Positions 6,287 through 7,540 of a DNA stretch of 7,540 bases are shown piece after piece. Position 1 is the first letter of the stretch. Each line of letters opens with the position of its first letter. The translations under genes and the position numbers were made by a program. The DNA comes from an uncultured Pirellula sp. (lineage in GTDB: Bacteria; Planctomycetota; Planctomycetia; Pirellulales; Pirellulaceae): contig CAILTZ010000874.1 of the NCBI GenBank assembly GCA_903837255.1, positions 1 through 7,540 of the forward strand, read 5' to 3'. The notes under the pieces are model-generated. The model searched no databases. It had not been told where the DNA came from and worked only from the letters and a program-made list of their open reading frames with translations.

Positions 6287-7488
6287 TACTTGGCTCCTTC
6301 TGCCGAGTCGCCTAGATCCAGTGGGACCTGGGCCTGTTCGATTTCGAGTTCAGCCCCTGGCCGAACGCGTTGCAGACCTCGGTAGACGACTTGGGTGCCA
6401 GCCTCCAAACCGCTTGTGATCACACGCCATGCACCGATGGCTCGTCCGAGCTGGACGTTGCGGCGACTATGTTTGTTATCCGGTCCGATGGCGATCACAT
6501 AGCGGGCGTCTTGGTCGACTCCGATAGAAACCTCGGGGACCAAGACGGCCTCATAGGGTTTTGAAACAGGAATCCTGACACGTACGAACATACCGGACTT
6601 AAGCAGATTGTCCTTATTGTCCAGGACGGCTCGGAGTTTGATCGATCCGGTCCGTTCGTCGATACGATTTTCCAGGAAGTCAAGTTTGCCTTGGTGGGGA
6701 AAATCTTGCTCATCCCCTAGTTGCACCAGGCAGGGGATTTCAAACGACTTCAGATCGCGGGTTGGCTGGGTTGCAGGAGAGTCGGACTGTATTTGCTCTC
6801 TGGTCATTCGCTGGTAGCGCAAGACCGATTGTTCATCGACATCGAAGTAGACGTATATGGGATCGGTTTTGACGATCGTTGTGAGCAAGGTTCCGGTTCC
6901 TAGTCCCCCGGTGACGATGTTTCCAGGGGTGCTCAGAGCTCGATCGATTCGACCGCCGATGGGGCTGCGGACTTCGGTGTATTTCAGGTCTAGGGCTGAG
7001 ATCTGCGAATCGGCTTTGGCGGCCACCTGTTGGGCTTGCGCCTCGCTCAGGGCGGCGACGTTTTCCTCGTACTCCTCTTGGGAGATCGCGTTGATATCGA
7101 TCAGGGTTTTTGCGCGGGCGAGTTTGCTCTGCGCTAGACCGACGCGGGCCTTCATCAAATCGATTTTCGATAAGGCTTGCTGGTGGGCAGCTTCGTAGAC
7201 ATCCGGTTCGATCGAGAATAGCAGATCATTTTCTTCGATGCGCTGACCGTCGGTGAAGTGGATTTGCTTGATATAGCCGGTGACTCGAGCGCGGACTTCG
7301 ACCGTCTCGAGTGCGTTGGTCCTGCCGACGAATTCGTCGTAATCTGTGATTGGCTTGGAGGCGGCCACGACGGTGGCGATTTTCAGCTTGAGCGCAGCGG
7401 GCTTGGGAATTGGCTTTTGGCAACCGATAGCACCAAGTCCCAAGGAGCATCCCAAAGCGATGATCAACCAGTGGGTTTTAAAAAGCAT
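6286..7488 (-). CDS. RND efflux pump periplasmic adaptor subunit (HlyD/AcrA/MexA-type membrane fusion protein)
   Basis: This 400-residue protein is the periplasmic adaptor that joins an inner-membrane RND pump to an outer-membrane channel. The N-terminus is a signal sequence with a hydrophobic stretch (about 7-22) ending in AIGC, so C23 may be lipidated; the lipobox is imperfect, with Ala at -3. The first lipoyl half-motif lies around 63-95 (VEVRARVTGYI, then GQRIEENDLLFSIEPDVY). An Ala/Gln/Glu-rich alpha-hairpin runs about 97-165, and the second lipoyl half follows at about 168-190 (YTEVRSPIGGRID). The beta-barrel is about 205-305, including DPIYVYFDVDE, and the membrane-proximal domain is about 310-385. 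Length is typical of AcrA/MexA. The start is the first ATG of the frame that precedes the signal peptide; upstream there is only a weak purine stretch (AAAGAGAAAAAG). The stop overlaps the pump gene start by one base. Family assignment is firm; the exported substrate is unknown. Confidence 0.95.
   Translation of the reverse strand: MLFKTHWLIIALGCSLGLGAIGCQKPIPKPAALKLKIATVVAASKPITDYDEFVGRTNALETVEVRARVTGYIKQIHFTDGQRIEENDLLFSIEPDVYEAAHQQALSKIDLMKARVGLAQSKLARAKTLIDINAISQEEYEENVAALSEAQAQQVAAKADSQISALDLKYTEVRSPIGGRIDRALSTPGNIVTGGLGTGTLLTTIVKTDPIYVYFDVDEQSVLRYQRMTREQIQSDSPATQPTRDLKSFEIPCLVQLGDEQDFPHQGKLDFLENRIDERTGSIKLRAVLDNKDNLLKSGMFVRVRIPVSKPYEAVLVPEVSIGVDQDARYVIAIGPDNKHSRRNVQLGRAIGAWRVITSGLEAGTQVVYRGLQRVRPGAELEIEQAQVPLDLGDSAEGAK
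6294..6299 (-). promoter_or_regulatory. Shine-Dalgarno site of the RND pump gene
   Basis: On the minus strand this reads AAGGAG, 7 bases ahead of the pump ATG at 6286. It lies inside the last codons of the adaptor gene. It supports the chosen start of the pump and a coupled stop-start (TAATG) arrangement. It is the only strong ribosome site among the three genes. Confidence 0.75.
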
Positions 7489-7540
7489 GATCTTTTTCTC
7501 TTTGAATACGGTCGTTTTTTGGTGCCTAGGAAGAGTATAC

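Noticed and set aside
7489..7540. Operon promoter upstream of the adaptor gene
   Set aside because: Only 52 bases are available and I cannot find a convincing -35/-10 pair. The promoter probably lies further upstream or does not match the consensus.

Overview
The window holds three minus-strand genes that look like one operon, followed (at low coordinates) by about 500 bases of non-coding DNA packed with short repeats. In transcription order the genes are: a periplasmic adaptor of an RND efflux pump (7488-6286), the inner-membrane RND pump itself (6286-3104), and a large secreted glycoside-hydrolase-like protein with two discoidin-type carbohydrate-binding domains at its end (3091-506). The two pump genes overlap by one base (TAATG). 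The glycosidase-like gene starts 12 bases after the pump's stop codon, in the same reading frame.

The organism is Gram-negative in envelope plan, since the adaptor/RND pair works across two membranes. A Pirellula/Rhodopirellula-like planctomycete is my best guess. The reasons are the moderate GC content, the secreted enzyme with F5/8 type C domains, weak or absent Shine-Dalgarno sequences at two of three starts, and intergenic DNA full of TGATTGA-type heptamers and ATTAGCG-type repeats. This is an impression from sequence style; there is no rRNA or marker gene to prove it.

The pump genes are conventional. The RND protein keeps the transmembrane proton-relay Asp pair (D422, D423) and Lys (K961), and the adaptor keeps its lipoyl, hairpin and beta-barrel parts. 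No outer-membrane TolC-type channel is present in the window. The third gene is unusual for an efflux operon. It encodes an exported protein with an (alpha/alpha)6 glycosidase-like core of the GH63/MGH1 type, a beta-sandwich, and two tandem F5/8C-like modules. Its substrate is not evident.

The region from 1 to 505 contains no convincing gene. It holds a heptamer tandem array running off the left edge, an opposing degenerate heptamer array about 50 bases further on, a GGGG/CCCC mini-hairpin, a pair of 13-base direct repeats, a GC-rich imperfect hairpin, a 10-base-phased ATTAG repeat, and a 13-14 base tandem repeat beside the glycosidase stop codon. I did not find a defence system, CRISPR array, insertion sequence or RNA gene. 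The points most worth a second look are the glycosidase in the pump operon and the architecture of the repeats.
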